From contig CAVVZZ010000013.1 of the NCBI GenBank assembly GCA_963752915.1, forward strand, positions 372,001-436,000: a stretch of DNA of 64,000 bases. The letters are read 5' to 3'. This document shows, one piece after another, positions 25,905-36,191 of this stretch. A model generated the notes under the pieces. The model saw only the letters and a program-made list of their open reading frames with translations, was not told the DNA's origin and did not search any database. The translations under genes were made by a program, and so were the position numbers. The DNA is from DATJPR01 sp963752915. GTDB taxonomy: Bacteria; Bacteroidota; Ignavibacteria; UBA10030; UBA6906. Each line of letters starts with the position of its first letter. Position 1 is the first letter of the stretch.

Positions 25905-27194
25905 TTATTCTTCAGGGAGCGGAACAAACCACTCTTCGCCGACGCTGATGGCCGCGGTCAGACGGAAAATATGATCGCGAATCAATCCATTCGAGAACGT
26001 CCCCCGCGCGCCGTATTCGAACGCCAGGTGCATGCGGCTCGTTCCCGAAAGAGGGACCGATGCACCGGCTGTGAGGAGCCACTGATCGATCGCCGTGTTC
26101 TTCGGACGGTAATACAGCGTGCCGAACGTTCCGCCGATGCGAAGGGCAACGCGTTCTGCCCAGGATGAATTGGTTTCCCGTGACGGGCCGCGTTCGATAC
26201 CGAGACCGAACCTCGAGGAATTTCCGAGATCGGTCGGTGCCGCACCGTTGAACGACGACTCCTTCCAGAGCTGGGCGGAATAATCCGCGGCGAGTACATA
26301 CCGGTTTCCCACAGCGTACGAGACACCGACGGTATAGGAAATCGGAATAATCGTAGCGCTGTTCACTGTGCCTGTTGTGTCGGCTTCCGTGGGAGAGTTC
26401 ACCGGGTCGCTGCCGAAGGTCAGAATCGACTGTGTCGAACTTGTGACGTCACTGCGGGAAGTCACGGATGCCCCGACCGCCAGAGTCTTCAGGGCATCGG
26501 AGATCCAGCCGAAGTCGTTCAGCAAGACTCCGAATGTCCCGCCGGGCCCGTGATACGATGTCGTGCGATCGAACCGGCTCCCGACGAACGCTGTCGATGT
26601 CGTCGCCAGGGTCCTGATATAATTGACGGTTCCGAAATAGTAATCAAACGATGCTCCCAGCGAGAGCCAGCGGACCGGAGCGTAAGACAGCCCCAGCTTC
26701 CCGACCCCAAGACCGCCGGACCCCTGATGGTGAATCGAGTACGGGATGGTGTCGAGCGACGTATACCCCGTGCTGGATTCATACGTATCGAAATCGACGT
26801 TGCTGTACCGGCTGAATCCCGCGACGAGGGCAATGCCTTTCGAGGGCGATATCGGGAACCCGACCTTGGCGTCGAGGAAGTTGATGTCGGCAATGTACCG
26901 TGACGTCAAGGCGTCCCGGGAGGAAAACCCCTGGTACACCGCCCCGGCTTCAAGCCGCGTCCTGGTCAGTCCGGCCCACGTTGCCGGTGCGTTCATGTTC
27001 AACGCGCTGCTCGAGGAAAGCGCAACGCCGGCATACCCCATTCCGATGTTCCGGACGCTGAGGCCCCCGGTGAGATCTCCGATCCCGAGAGACGAATAGT
27101 TCGATCCGCCCCCGCTCGCGAGGGCAATGGCACAGGGTGCGGCAACCGAAAGCAGAAGACACCCGGCGAGGAGGAGAACCCGTTTTGTCGTCAT
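25905..27194 (-). CDS. FadL/PorV-like outer-membrane barrel protein
   Basis: 429 residues from ATG 27194, whose ATGA overlaps the stop of the lipoprotein gene and which has GGAGAAG upstream; longer frames exist but are not plausible. After a signal peptide (MTTKRVLLLAGCLLLSVAA) comes SSLGIGDLTGGLSVRNIGMG and NMNAPATWAGL, the N-terminal pattern of the UPF0164/PorV/FadL-like barrels of Bacteroidota, then alternating strands to the C-terminus. It may transport hydrophobic molecules or serve as a secretion shuttle; it is more distant from PorV than the gene at 34974. Translationally coupled to the lipoprotein, suggesting a surface complex. Confidence 0.78.
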   Translation of the reverse strand: MTTKRVLLLAGCLLLSVAAPCAIALASGGGSNYSSLGIGDLTGGLSVRNIGMGYAGVALSSSSALNMNAPATWAGLTRTRLEAGAVYQGFSSRDALTSRYIADINFLDAKVGFPISPSKGIALVAGFSRYSNVDFDTYESSTGYTSLDTIPYSIHHQGSGGLGVGKLGLSYAPVRWLSLGASFDYYFGTVNYIRTLATTSTAFVGSRFDRTTSYHGPGGTFGVLLNDFGWISDALKTLAVGASVTSRSDVTSSTQSILTFGSDPVNSPTEADTTGTVNSATIIPISYTVGVSYAVGNRYVLAADYSAQLWKESSFNGAAPTDLGNSSRFGLGIERGPSRETNSSWAERVALRIGGTFGTLYYRPKNTAIDQWLLTAGASVPLSGTSRMHLAFEYGARGTFSNGLIRDHIFRLTAAISVGEEWFVPLPEE

Positions 27195-28394
27195 GGCTTC
27201 TTCTCCAGGCTCATCACTGAATAGACGATATGCACCCGGGGGCGTAAGGCCATTGTTGCGCTTCTCCGTCCCTGTAATTGTACCCTGTCGAAGCTGCTGA
27301 ACTCGGCCGCATACGATGTCCTGAGAAGGACGCCGTAGTTTGTTCCGTGGAGCCACGATTGCACAATGTGACGTGCATCGCCCGACAACGTCGTCGACGT
27401 GCTGCTGACGTTCGACAAGATCGCGTTGGTCGCTTCGTAGGACGCCAGCGTTGTGCCCGTCACAAGGTGCGCGGCGATCGTGGAATCGGAAAGCGTCGTG
27501 TTAAACGCCGGGTTGGGCAATGCGATCGACGAGCAATTGCGCGCTGTTGATGATCGTCCCCTGGTGCAGGAACGAGACATCGAACCCCAGCCAGCTCCGG
27601 TACGCGACTCCTGCCTGCAGTGTCAGGGAGATGGGATCGGTCGGTGCGGGACTGTCGCCCGCAAACGTCGCCTCGCCGGTATTCAGAACGGTCGTATCAA
27701 CATACGTCGTATTTCTGCCGCGGGTCAGGACGGTCAACGTCGGATAGTATGCTGCACTATCAGTACTGAACGAGTGGAACCCGACAATCGCGTTTGAGCC
27801 GGATGTCGGCACCAGGACCATTCCAAATCGATCAAGGTCCGCGGAGTCCGGCGTCTGAATCCACTTCCGGACCATGGCGGTGTCCATCGGGACGGTCACA
27901 TATTGAGAGTCCGCGGGAATCGTGGTCGAGAACGGCGGAAGGACGGCAGTGGATGCGTAGAAGCCGGTCTGTACGCTGTCCCAGTCGATCGTCGACGGGT
28001 CCCACTGGCGTTCAATCTTATGCATGTCGAACCCCACTGTCCCGTTCGCGGGGCCCTGGTGTCCGACGACGTAGAACTGGACGGTGGCGGAAATCACATC
28101 GGCCGTATCGATCGGACTCGGTGCGCTGAACCGCAGGATCGTCATCGCGGTGTAGCCCCCGCCGATCCCGACCAGGTCTTGAAAGCCGTTCATCGGAAGA
28201 CGGGTGAGAAAGGTACTGTCCTGCGTTGCATAAATTGTCGTGTCGCGGAACGTCACTCCGGGGAGGGTCGACGGCGCAACAATCGAATTCTGTGCCGTGG
28301 GATCCTCGCTGCACGACACAAGGATCCCCGCAAGGAGCAGTGCCGGGAGAAATCCGGAATATTTTCCAATAGCGCTTCGCGTTCGTAAAGTCAT
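27191..28394 (-). CDS. DNRLRE-type surface lipoprotein, interrupted by a frameshift
   Basis: The first frame (28394 to ~27501) begins with a lipoprotein signal ending LLLAGILVSC (lipobox Cys at residue ~28) and has beta-sandwich strands of the DNRLRE type (TRLPMNGFQDL, AMTILRFSAP, ISATVQFYVVG). It stops after NSAQLLVDRIAQPGV, but the +1 frame continues without interruption (SIALPNPAFNTTLSDSTIAA, then HIVQSWLHGTNYGVLLRT) to a TGA at 27191-27193 that overlaps the next ATG. The 1204-base span equals one extra base; the break lies near 27520-27545. Coupled by ATGA overlaps on both sides. Whether the insertion is real or a base-calling error is open. Confidence 0.75.
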
Positions 28395-28981
28395 GTTTCC
28401 CGATCGATGAGTTGTGTGATATACTCGACCGCCGCCGACAAATCCTCGGCGATACAGTCGGGTTGGACCTCGCCATTGGCCTCCAGCTCCGAAAGAGCCT
28501 GCCTGCCATAGCCGGTGAGAACGAGCACGGATGTCGCGCCTGCATTTTTCCCCGCCTGGACATCCGTCAGTCGATCGCCCACGACAAACGACCGTGCAAG
28601 ATCGATGCGGAGGGCGTTGGCGGCGTCGTCAAGCATGCCCGTGCCAGGCTTCCGGCAACGACATGTCGTGTTGTACGGCGGGATCCCCTCGGTGGGATGA
28701 TGCGGGCAATAGGCGATCCGATCAACATGTGCCCCCGACCTGGCGAGCTCTTCTTCAAGACGGGCGTGGATGGGGATGAGGTCCTTTTCCGTGAGAAACC
28801 CGCGTGCAACGCCGGACTGGTTGGAGATCACGCAGGTCACAACACCCCGCTGGTTCAGCGTCAGAATCGCGTCCGCAGCGCCCGGGATGAGAACGAGTTC
28901 TTCGGGTCGACGGATGAAATTCAGCTCTTCATTAATAGTGCCGTCACGGTCGAGAAATACGGCAACGCGCTGCCCGCTCAC
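28391..28981 (-). CDS. gmhB: D-glycero-D-manno-heptose-1,7-bisphosphate 7-phosphatase
   Basis: 196 residues from GTG 28981, which overlaps the glgA stop (GTGA). HAD motif I is FLDRDGTINEEL; the zinc-binding loop CPHHP...CRCRKP and GDRLTDVQAGKNAGA are intact. This identifies GmhB and separates it from histidinol phosphatase, which has a different loop. It removes the 7-phosphate during ADP-heptose synthesis for lipopolysaccharide core, so the organism probably makes heptose-containing surface glycans. The other heptose genes are not in this window. Confidence 0.9.
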   Translation of the reverse strand: MSGQRVAVFLDRDGTINEELNFIRRPEELVLIPGAADAILTLNQRGVVTCVISNQSGVARGFLTEKDLIPIHARLEEELARSGAHVDRIAYCPHHPTEGIPPYNTTCRCRKPGTGMLDDAANALRIDLARSFVVGDRLTDVQAGKNAGATSVLVLTGYGRQALSELEANGEVQPDCIAEDLSAAVEYITQLIDRET

Positions 28982-30462
28982 TTCTTCACCAGATTCCTGT
29001 ACAGTTGGATATACTTGCGGGCCGACGTCTCCCAGGAGAAATCCCTTGCCATGCCGCTGCGCATGAGCTTGCGCCATGCAGGGCGATCCGCATAGGTCTG
29101 GACAGCCCGGTGCAACGCGTGAAGCATTTCCCGGCTGTCATACGTTTTGAATTTAAAGCCCGTCCCCTCGCCCGTCGACGAAACGTAGTCGTCGATCGTG
29201 TCATCGAGGCCGCCGGTCGCGCGGACAACCGGGACGGTCCCGTAGCGGAGGCTGTAGAGCTGATTGAGGCCGCACGGCTCATAGCGCGACGGCATGAGAA
29301 ACATGTCGCTCCCGGCTTCGATCAGATGCGCCAGATCGTTGTTGAACGTGAGGGAGAGCCCGATCTTCGTCGGATACTTCTTGTGGGCCTTTTCGAACAG
29401 CTCATGGTAGCGTTTCTCTCCCGTTCCTAAAATAACCAACTGGAGGCCCAGTTTCATGAGGTCGTCGACTGCTTCACCGATGAGGTCAAAACCCTTCTGA
29501 TCGGCGAGTCGGGAAATGATTCCCACCAGGGGAACATGCTCGTCAAAGGGCAGGTTCATCTGCCGGAGAAGGTCTTTCTTGTTCTCTCCCTTCAGATCAA
29601 GCGACCGGGCGTCGTAGCGGTGCGGGATCAACCGATCGACGGAGGGATCCCAAAGGGAATAGTCGATGCCGTTGACGATCCCGGAAAGGTCGTTCCTGCG
29701 TCTCTTGACGATTTCCTGGAGTCCGCAGCCATATTCCTCGGACGTCCTGATTTCCTCTGCATACTTCTCGCTCACGGTCGTGATCGCATCCGCAAACACA
29801 AGGCCGGACTTCATCAGGTTGATGTTACCGTAGGCCTGGATTCCTTCGTCGGAGAAGAGCTCGGGAGGGAGGCCGGTCTTCGCAAACGAGCTTTTCGGGA
29901 ACACGCCCTGATAGGCCATGTTGTGCACGGTAAATACAGTCCGCGTATCGGCATAAAAGGGGTCGTCACGGTAAATGGTCTTGAGGTACGCAGGGATGAG
30001 GCCGGTCTGCCAATCGTTACAGTGGATGATGTCCGGTTGCCATCCGAGGTGTTTCAGCAGTTCCAGAACGGCTTTGTCGAAAAAGAAAAACCGTTCATCA
30101 TTGTCGTGATAATCCTTCTTTGTCTCGGGATGGACGTACAGCCCGGTGCGCCCGAAGAGGTCCGCATTATCAATGAAATAGACCTGGACCTTGACCTGGT
30201 TGTTTGTAATGAAGGAAGATTTGACCGTCAGAGGAAACGATTTCGAGCCGATCGGGATGACAATGTCGTTCAGGCGGATCATCTGATGCAGGCGGGATTT
30301 CCGCTCATTGATGCTCCCGTAGCGCGGCATAATAACGCGGATCTCGTGCTCCAGTTCCTTGATCGTCTGCGGCAGGGCACCCGAGACGTCCGCCAGGCCA
30401 CCGGTTTTGGCAAAGGGGTCGACTTCGCTGGAAACGAAAAGAATATTCAACGGCTTGGCCAT
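28978..30462 (-). CDS. glgA: Glycogen (starch) synthase
   Basis: 494 residues from ATG 30462 (a longer frame to 30513 adds a non-homologous tail). GT5 family: NILFVSSEVDPFAKTGGLADV with the KxGGL ADP-glucose motif, FTVHNMAYQGVFP, and the C-terminal LIEAGSDMFLMPSRYEPCGLNQLYSLRYGTVPVVR. It adds glucose from ADP-glucose to alpha-1,4 glucan. No clear Shine-Dalgarno; a -35/-10 pair lies ~45 bases upstream. First gene of a coupled run glgA-gmhB-lipoprotein-OMP. Confidence 0.95.
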   Translation of the reverse strand: MAKPLNILFVSSEVDPFAKTGGLADVSGALPQTIKELEHEIRVIMPRYGSINERKSRLHQMIRLNDIVIPIGSKSFPLTVKSSFITNNQVKVQVYFIDNADLFGRTGLYVHPETKKDYHDNDERFFFFDKAVLELLKHLGWQPDIIHCNDWQTGLIPAYLKTIYRDDPFYADTRTVFTVHNMAYQGVFPKSSFAKTGLPPELFSDEGIQAYGNINLMKSGLVFADAITTVSEKYAEEIRTSEEYGCGLQEIVKRRRNDLSGIVNGIDYSLWDPSVDRLIPHRYDARSLDLKGENKKDLLRQMNLPFDEHVPLVGIISRLADQKGFDLIGEAVDDLMKLGLQLVILGTGEKRYHELFEKAHKKYPTKIGLSLTFNNDLAHLIEAGSDMFLMPSRYEPCGLNQLYSLRYGTVPVVRATGGLDDTIDDYVSSTGEGTGFKFKTYDSREMLHALHRAVQTYADRPAWRKLMRSGMARDFSWETSARKYIQLYRNLVKK

Positions 30463-30511
30463 GGAGGCGTTTTGAGTGGGAAAAGGGGGAAGAATTCGTT
30501 CACGTCTTTGC

Positions 30512-30540
30512 AATCTACGACATTGTGCCTACAGAATCAA
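30512..30540 (-). promoter_or_regulatory. Promoter of the glgA operon
   Basis: Minus strand TTGATT (30540-30535), 17-base spacer, TAGATT (30517-30512). The predicted start is near 30505, about 43 bases before the glgA ATG. It is divergent from the porU promoter 50 bases away. Confidence 0.6.
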
Positions 30541-30586
30541 CGAACGACTCCCCGATGTCGTGACCCCGTGATCGCCCGGGATTGCC

Positions 30587-30615
30587 TTGACAATGTAGAT
30601 TCCCTTTTCTATCTT
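30587..30615 (+). promoter_or_regulatory. Promoter of porU
   Basis: TTGACA (30587-30592), 17-base spacer, TATCTT (30610-30615). The predicted start is near 30622, leaving a leader of about 220 bases before the porU ATG at 30846. I see no terminator in that leader. Confidence 0.6.
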
Positions 30616-30845
30616 AGATACCTATGCAGGAATAGTTCACGGAGAACCATTAGAGACGTTCGTTAACAGGCTTCTGTCGTTGGTCAGCGTAAGTGTTCAC
30701 GGGCTCGTGCGTAATTCACCGCACGGGCGAAACCTGTTCGGTCGGCTCTCTTCGTGGTGACTCCCGTGATCGGGCCGCCGAATGTTATGTAGGAAAATAA
30801 CGTTCGGCGTTTTCATTTTTATCCGGAGAAGAACTTCATCAGGCT

Positions 30846-33800
30846 ATGAGCGTCCAGAGTCACATCCGTTGGCTGTCATTCGCCGCACTGGTGGCATACG
30901 CGGCCGCTGCATCTGCGGCGCCAGCGTCGACACAGCCCGGTGTAAGCGTTGTCCGGTCGGACAGCCGTTCGTTCGTCTTTGAATACCGGCCGGAATATTC
31001 CACTCCGCGTGTGATCCAGGCCGGAGGACAGACGTTCACTGCCTATGACTTCTCAGGCGCGTCGCCGTTCGACCCGCACGCCGTCGCAGGTTCCCCGGAT
31101 CTGTCATGCCGTCATTTTGCCGTGAGCCTTCCATCCGCCCAGGGATATTCGGTTCAGATCGTTGCAGCGGACTACCAGGATATTGCGGCTTCGACGCTCC
31201 CTCCTGTCCCGGAGGAGTCAGTGGTGCAGGGAATGTTCGGTGCGCCCCAGTACCGGTTGGACAGCAAGGCATACAGCAGTTCGAAGTTCCTTCCGGGCGA
31301 TCTGGTGACGATCAGCGCTCCGGACAGAGTGCGGAGCCTTCTGGTCAGCACGCTCACCGTTTCACCGGTGCAGTTCAATCCCGCGACAAGGACCGTGCGC
31401 CGCTACAGCCGGATCGTCGTGGAAGTAACCTATGGGGCCGCAGCAACGGTGACGACGACAAGCCAGGATGCGAAACTCGTGGGCCCGGGGCTTGTAAACG
31501 GTGCTGTCCTCGCGCCATCGGCTCCGCCTGGCCCGCACAGCGGCACTGACCCCGAGCGTGCTGAGCTCGGGGAAATGGTTCCGGATCTCGGTGACTGCCG
31601 ACGGGGTCTACAAGCTCAACGCCTCATACCTGACGGCTGCAGGCATCGATCTCGCGTCGTTCGATCCGCGGACGATAAAGATCTACGGCAACGGCGGGCA
31701 GGAGCTCTCAGAAGACATTACGCAGCCGCGGCCGGTGGACCTGGTGGAAAATGCGATCACGGTGCAGGGAGAATCCGACGGCAAATTCGACACGGGGGAC
31801 TACATTCTGTTTTACGGCAAGTCGGTGCGGGGATGGACCTACGACCCGGTCGGGAAGGCGATGCACCACTACATCAACCACTACTCGGAAACGAACTATT
31901 ACTGGCTGACCTACGGCGGGTCGCCCGGCAAGCGCATGGCGAACGAGCAGTCGGACAGCGATCCGGCGACCTACACGCCGGACCGGTTCCGCGACGAGAT
32001 CGCGGTGGAAGAGGAGAATGTCAAGCTGCTCAACCCGGTGGAAAACGTCCTTTCGGGCAAGGACTGGTATGCCCATATTCTTGACGACAAGAACCCGACG
32101 TACACTTATGTAGAAGCGATGCCGGGACTTGTTCCGGGTGATGTGATCAAATACAGTTTCACGCTCCTGGCGTATCCGCCGCAGGGAGGAGCAAGCTTCG
32201 ATGTCGTCGAATCGGGATCGAGCCTCGGAAGGTTTGTCGTTTCCGGGCCGGTGTATTCATCGTACCAGTATGCGTACGCGAGAACCTTCAGTACCACCGG
32301 GCCATCGTCGCTTTCGTCGAACAACAGCCGCCTTGTCTTCTCATTCAATCTTGCCGGGGCAGGCTCCGAAGGGTATATCGACTGGGTGGAGTGGGAGTAT
32401 CCGCGCTTTTTCTTCGCAACGGAAAATTATCTCCACTTCTGGGGACCGGACAGGAATGCGGTGGTCGAATATCAGTTGCAGCAGTTCACCGAGGCGCCGA
32501 CGATCCTGGACGTGACCACACCTTCCGACGTGAAGGTGATCAGCGGCGTCTATGGCACGTACTCCTTCCGCGCGCCGTCGAGCTCCGGCGCGGTGCAGGA
32601 GTTCGTGGCGGCCGGGCCGTCGACCTGGAAACAGCCGGCGGCGATCCAGCCGGCGGGCAATCAGGACCTGCACGGCTATGCCGACGGGGCGGACTACATT
32701 ATTCTCACGAGTTCGGAGTTCCGCTCGGCGGCCGACCGTCTGGCGGCGTGGCGGCAGGACCCTGCGCACGGGAACCTCAAGACGATCGTTGCGGATGTCG
32801 CGCAGGTCTACAACGAGTTCGGCGGAGGGATCCCGGACATCTCGGCGATCCGGGACTACCTGTATTACGCCTATACGAACTGGACACGGAAGCCCGCGTT
32901 CGTGCTGTTGTTCGGCGGTGCGTCATACGACTACAAAGGGATCCTCGGGAAGAAGAGCTCGTTTGTTCCGAACTGGCAGAGTCCGAACTCCGTGGATGGG
33001 GTGGACAGCTTCTCGACGGACGATTTCTTCGCGATGTTCGGCGTCGGGGACCAACCCTTCCCTGGTGCTCGGACGTATCCCGGCGCGCGTCGCAGCCGAG
33101 GCGGACGCCGTAGTCGACAAGATTGAACGGTATGAAACACAATCGGTGCGCGACGGGTGGAAGATGCGGGTGACGTTTGTCGCAGACGACGCCTGGACGT
33201 CGGAGGGCGGAGATGTCGGAGACGGGACAATCCACAGCGATGCTGCGGAAAGCCTTTCCTCGCCGAGCTACACGCCGGACGAGATGGAGAAGAAGAAGAT
33301 CTATATTGCAGAGTATCCGACAGTCTTTGATGCTCTTGGTCGGCGCAAGCCGGGCGCCTACCAGGCGATCATCGATCAGATCAACCAGGGCACTCTGATG
33401 GTGAACTACACCGGCCACGGAAATCCCCAGCAATGGGCACACGAGAACATCTTCAACTCGCTCACGTCGATACCGCAGCTCGTCAATGCGAACCGGCTTT
33501 CGCTCTTTTTCCTTGCCACATGCAACTTTTCGCAATACGATGACCCGTCACAAGTCTCCGGCGGTGAACTCCTGGTCAACAAGCCGGACGGCGGCGGCAT
33601 CGCAGTGATTTCTGCGTGCCGGAAAGTGTATGCAAGCAGCAACGCCCAGCTGAACTACGGGACATACCAGGCGATGTTCACCCGGGACGTGTACAACCGT
33701 GTCGTGGTCGAACGCCCTGCGACAGCGCTCTTTCAGTATAAACAGGGGGGGAATCAGGAGAACGATCAGAAGTATTTCTTCCTGGGCGATCCGACGATGC

Positions 33801-34915
33801 GCCTGCAGTATCCGTCGGGGTATGCGTCGATCGACAGTATCAACGCCGTGTCGGTCGACAGCGCGGGGAACACCCTCCGCACAGCGCCCATCGCCATCCA
33901 GTCGCTGTCAACCGTCGCGGTTGTCGGAAGTGTCCGCGATGCCTCGGACAACATCGATCCCTCGTTCAACGGGCAGATGATGCTGATCGTCAACGATGCG
34001 AGCCGGGTGCAGACGATCGTGAACTTCTACCCGGGCGTCAACTGGTCGTACACCGCCACAGGAAGCACGATCTTCCGTGGCGACAACACGGTTGCCAACG
34101 GACGCTTCCACGCGACGTTCGTCGTCCCGAAGGACATTTTCTTCGGTGACTCAACCGGACGCGGCCGCGTGGTGGCCTATTGCACGACGGGATCGCTCGA
34201 TGCGGAGGGGTACACGGGCAATGTGGCCTTCCGCGGGACCGATTCGACGACGACGCATGACAACTCCGGGCCGGCGATGACGATTTATCTGAACAATCGA
34301 ACGTTTAAGGAAGGGGATCTTGTCGGTCCAAACCCGGAATTGATCATCGACCTGGCCGATTCCAACGGGATCAACACGTCGGCCTCGGGCATCGGCCACC
34401 GGATCGAAGCCTGGCTCAACAACAGCGCCCAGAGCATCGATCTGACCGATGCGTACACAAGCAAAGTCGACAACTACCGCCAGGGGACAATCCAGTACCA
34501 GTTGAGCAGTCTCCCCGTGGGAAAGAACAGTCTGAAGATCCGTGCATGGGATTCGTTCAACAACTCGAACACGGTCGAGACGGAGTTTCAGGTCGCGTCC
34601 GATCAGAACCTGGTGATCACGGACGTGATGAATTATCCCAACCCGTTTTCCTCGGGAACGACCTACTTCACGTTCCATCAGAACCAGATGATTCCCTTGA
34701 ACGTGCTGATCAAGGTTTACACCGTCGCGGGGCGGATGATCAAAGCGATTGAATCCACAACCGGCGGAGAGTCGTTCGTGAAGATTGCCTGGGATGGACG
34801 GGATGCAGACGGCGACGGCATCGCAAACGGTGTGTACTTGTACAAAGTGGTTGCATCAACAGTCGATGGACGCTACACGAGCGAAGCGCTTGGGAAGCTC
34901 GCCGTTGTAAAATAG
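30846..34915 (+). CDS. porU: Type IX secretion sortase PorU (C25 family), two frameshifts
   Basis: About 1355 residues spread over three frames, each shifted by +1: 30846 to ~31530 (signal peptide, FEYRPEYSTPRVI), ~31550 to ~33050 (LSSGKWFRISVTADGVYKL, the usual PorU pre-catalytic start), then to 34915 (LGRIPARVAAEADAVVDKI). The catalytic domain is gingipain-like: His in VNYTGHGN (codon 33416) and Cys in LATCNFSQYDDP (codon 33521) are intact. The C-terminus is a sorting-like domain (NYPNPFSSGTTYFTFH...GKLAVVK). PorU removes sorting domains and attaches cargo at the cell surface, together with PorV, the next gene. The breaks lie at ~31505-31555 and ~33045-33060. Confidence 0.88.
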
Positions 34916-34934
34916 GCATACTTCTTGTTATATT
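34905..34934 (+). promoter_or_regulatory. Promoter of porV
   Basis: TTGTAA (34905-34910), 18-base spacer, TATATT (34929-34934). It overlaps the end of porU; predicted start near 34941. It would allow PorV to be made in excess of PorU. Confidence 0.5.
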
Positions 34935-34973
34935 AGAATCTATCGTTGTTTTTTGAATACCTGGAGGCCAATT

Positions 34974-36107
34974 ATGAGAAAGTCCATGTGCGGCAAAGCG
35001 GGAATTGCTGCGGTCGTGACATTTCTGGCGGTTCTCGTTGTTCCGCAGGATGTTTCGGCCCAGGGTGAGTCAGCTGTGCCTTTTTTGCTCATCGCGCCCA
35101 ACTCTCGCGCTGCGGGAATCGGAGAATCTGGAACGGGTTCCGTCGATGATGCTTCAGCAATCTACTGGAACCCTGGAGCGTTGGCATTCATGGACGGACA
35201 GGAGGTAAGCGTGACGCATGCCAATTGGCTGCCCCAGTTCCAGCTTCCGGATCTGTTTTATGATCACTTGAATTATCGTCAGCGCATCGACGCCATAGGC
35301 GGAACGATCGGGGCAAGCGTCACGTATCTCAGTCTCGGACAGTTCCAGATTACCGGTTCGGATGGTCCGACCGTGATCGGGACGTTTCGTTCGTATGAGT
35401 ATGCGGTGACCGCGGGCTATGCGACAAAAGCCACCGACGACCTCGGTCTCGGCGTGAACCTCCGCTTCATCCACAGCGCGCTTTCTCCCGTCGGCACCGA
35501 GGCCGAAAAGGGGAACGGCATTACATCGACGATGAGCGTCGATCTCGCGATGATGTGGAGACCGCAAACGCTGGACGTCCCGCTGATCGGCGACATCGGA
35601 AAGCATTTCAGTCTGGGTGTCGACCTCAGCAACCTCGGACCGAAAGTCACGTACGTCGACGCGGCGCAGGCAGATCCTTTACCGACGAATCTCCGGTTCG
35701 GGCTCGGCTACCGGATCTTCAATGACGAATACAATTCGCTTGAGGCGTCGCTCGATTTCAGCAGGCTTCTCGTCCGCCGCCGCGACGACGGAACCTCCGA
35801 CGCCCTCCCCAGATCGTTGTTCACCGCATGGGGTGACGGCGGCATCCGGAAAGTGATTACCTGTGGCGGGTTGGAGTACTGGTACGGCGCTCCAAAACTG
35901 ATCGCCCTGCGCATCGGCTACTTTTATGAGGATCCGAATTTCGGTAACCGGAAGTTCCTGACCTTCGGGGCGGGGATCCGCTATGACATTTATGGATTTG
36001 ATTTCAGCTATATCTCCGCCGGGCCCGACGAACCCCTTTCGGACACCATCCGGTTTTCCCTTCTGATCGCCTGGGGTGGCAGTGAGGGTGAAACGAGCTC
36101 CAAATGA
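34974..36107 (+). CDS. porV: Type IX secretion outer-membrane shuttle PorV (LptO)
   Basis: 377 residues from ATG 34974 (GGAGG eight bases upstream). Signal peptide ending VSAQG, then PFLLIAPNSRAAGIGESGTG and ASAIYWNPGALAFMDGQEV, the hallmark N-terminus of PorV, followed by a 14-stranded barrel pattern to the C-terminus. PorV carries type IX cargo from the translocon to PorU. Encoding directly after PorU is a known arrangement in several Bacteroidota and strengthens both calls. The window holds at least three likely clients (8716-11133, 36192-39404, 48936-50309). Confidence 0.92.
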   Translation: MRKSMCGKAGIAAVVTFLAVLVVPQDVSAQGESAVPFLLIAPNSRAAGIGESGTGSVDDASAIYWNPGALAFMDGQEVSVTHANWLPQFQLPDLFYDHLNYRQRIDAIGGTIGASVTYLSLGQFQITGSDGPTVIGTFRSYEYAVTAGYATKATDDLGLGVNLRFIHSALSPVGTEAEKGNGITSTMSVDLAMMWRPQTLDVPLIGDIGKHFSLGVDLSNLGPKVTYVDAAQADPLPTNLRFGLGYRIFNDEYNSLEASLDFSRLLVRRRDDGTSDALPRSLFTAWGDGGIRKVITCGGLEYWYGAPKLIALRIGYFYEDPNFGNRKFLTFGAGIRYDIYGFDFSYISAGPDEPLSDTIRFSLLIAWGGSEGETSSK

Positions 36108-36191
36108 GCTCATCCTGTCGATGATTCATTGCTTCGCTGATGGCGGACGCCGACATCCGCCATCAGCTTTTTCCAACAATCCTCCTCATCC

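Noticed and set aside
29536..30666. 376-residue ORF opposite glgA
   Set aside because: Antisense shadow of glgA; composition reflects the complement of its codons.
31500..33126. Programmed frameshifting in porU
   Set aside because: No slippery heptamer or stable downstream pseudoknot is evident at either break, and two separate sites would be required.
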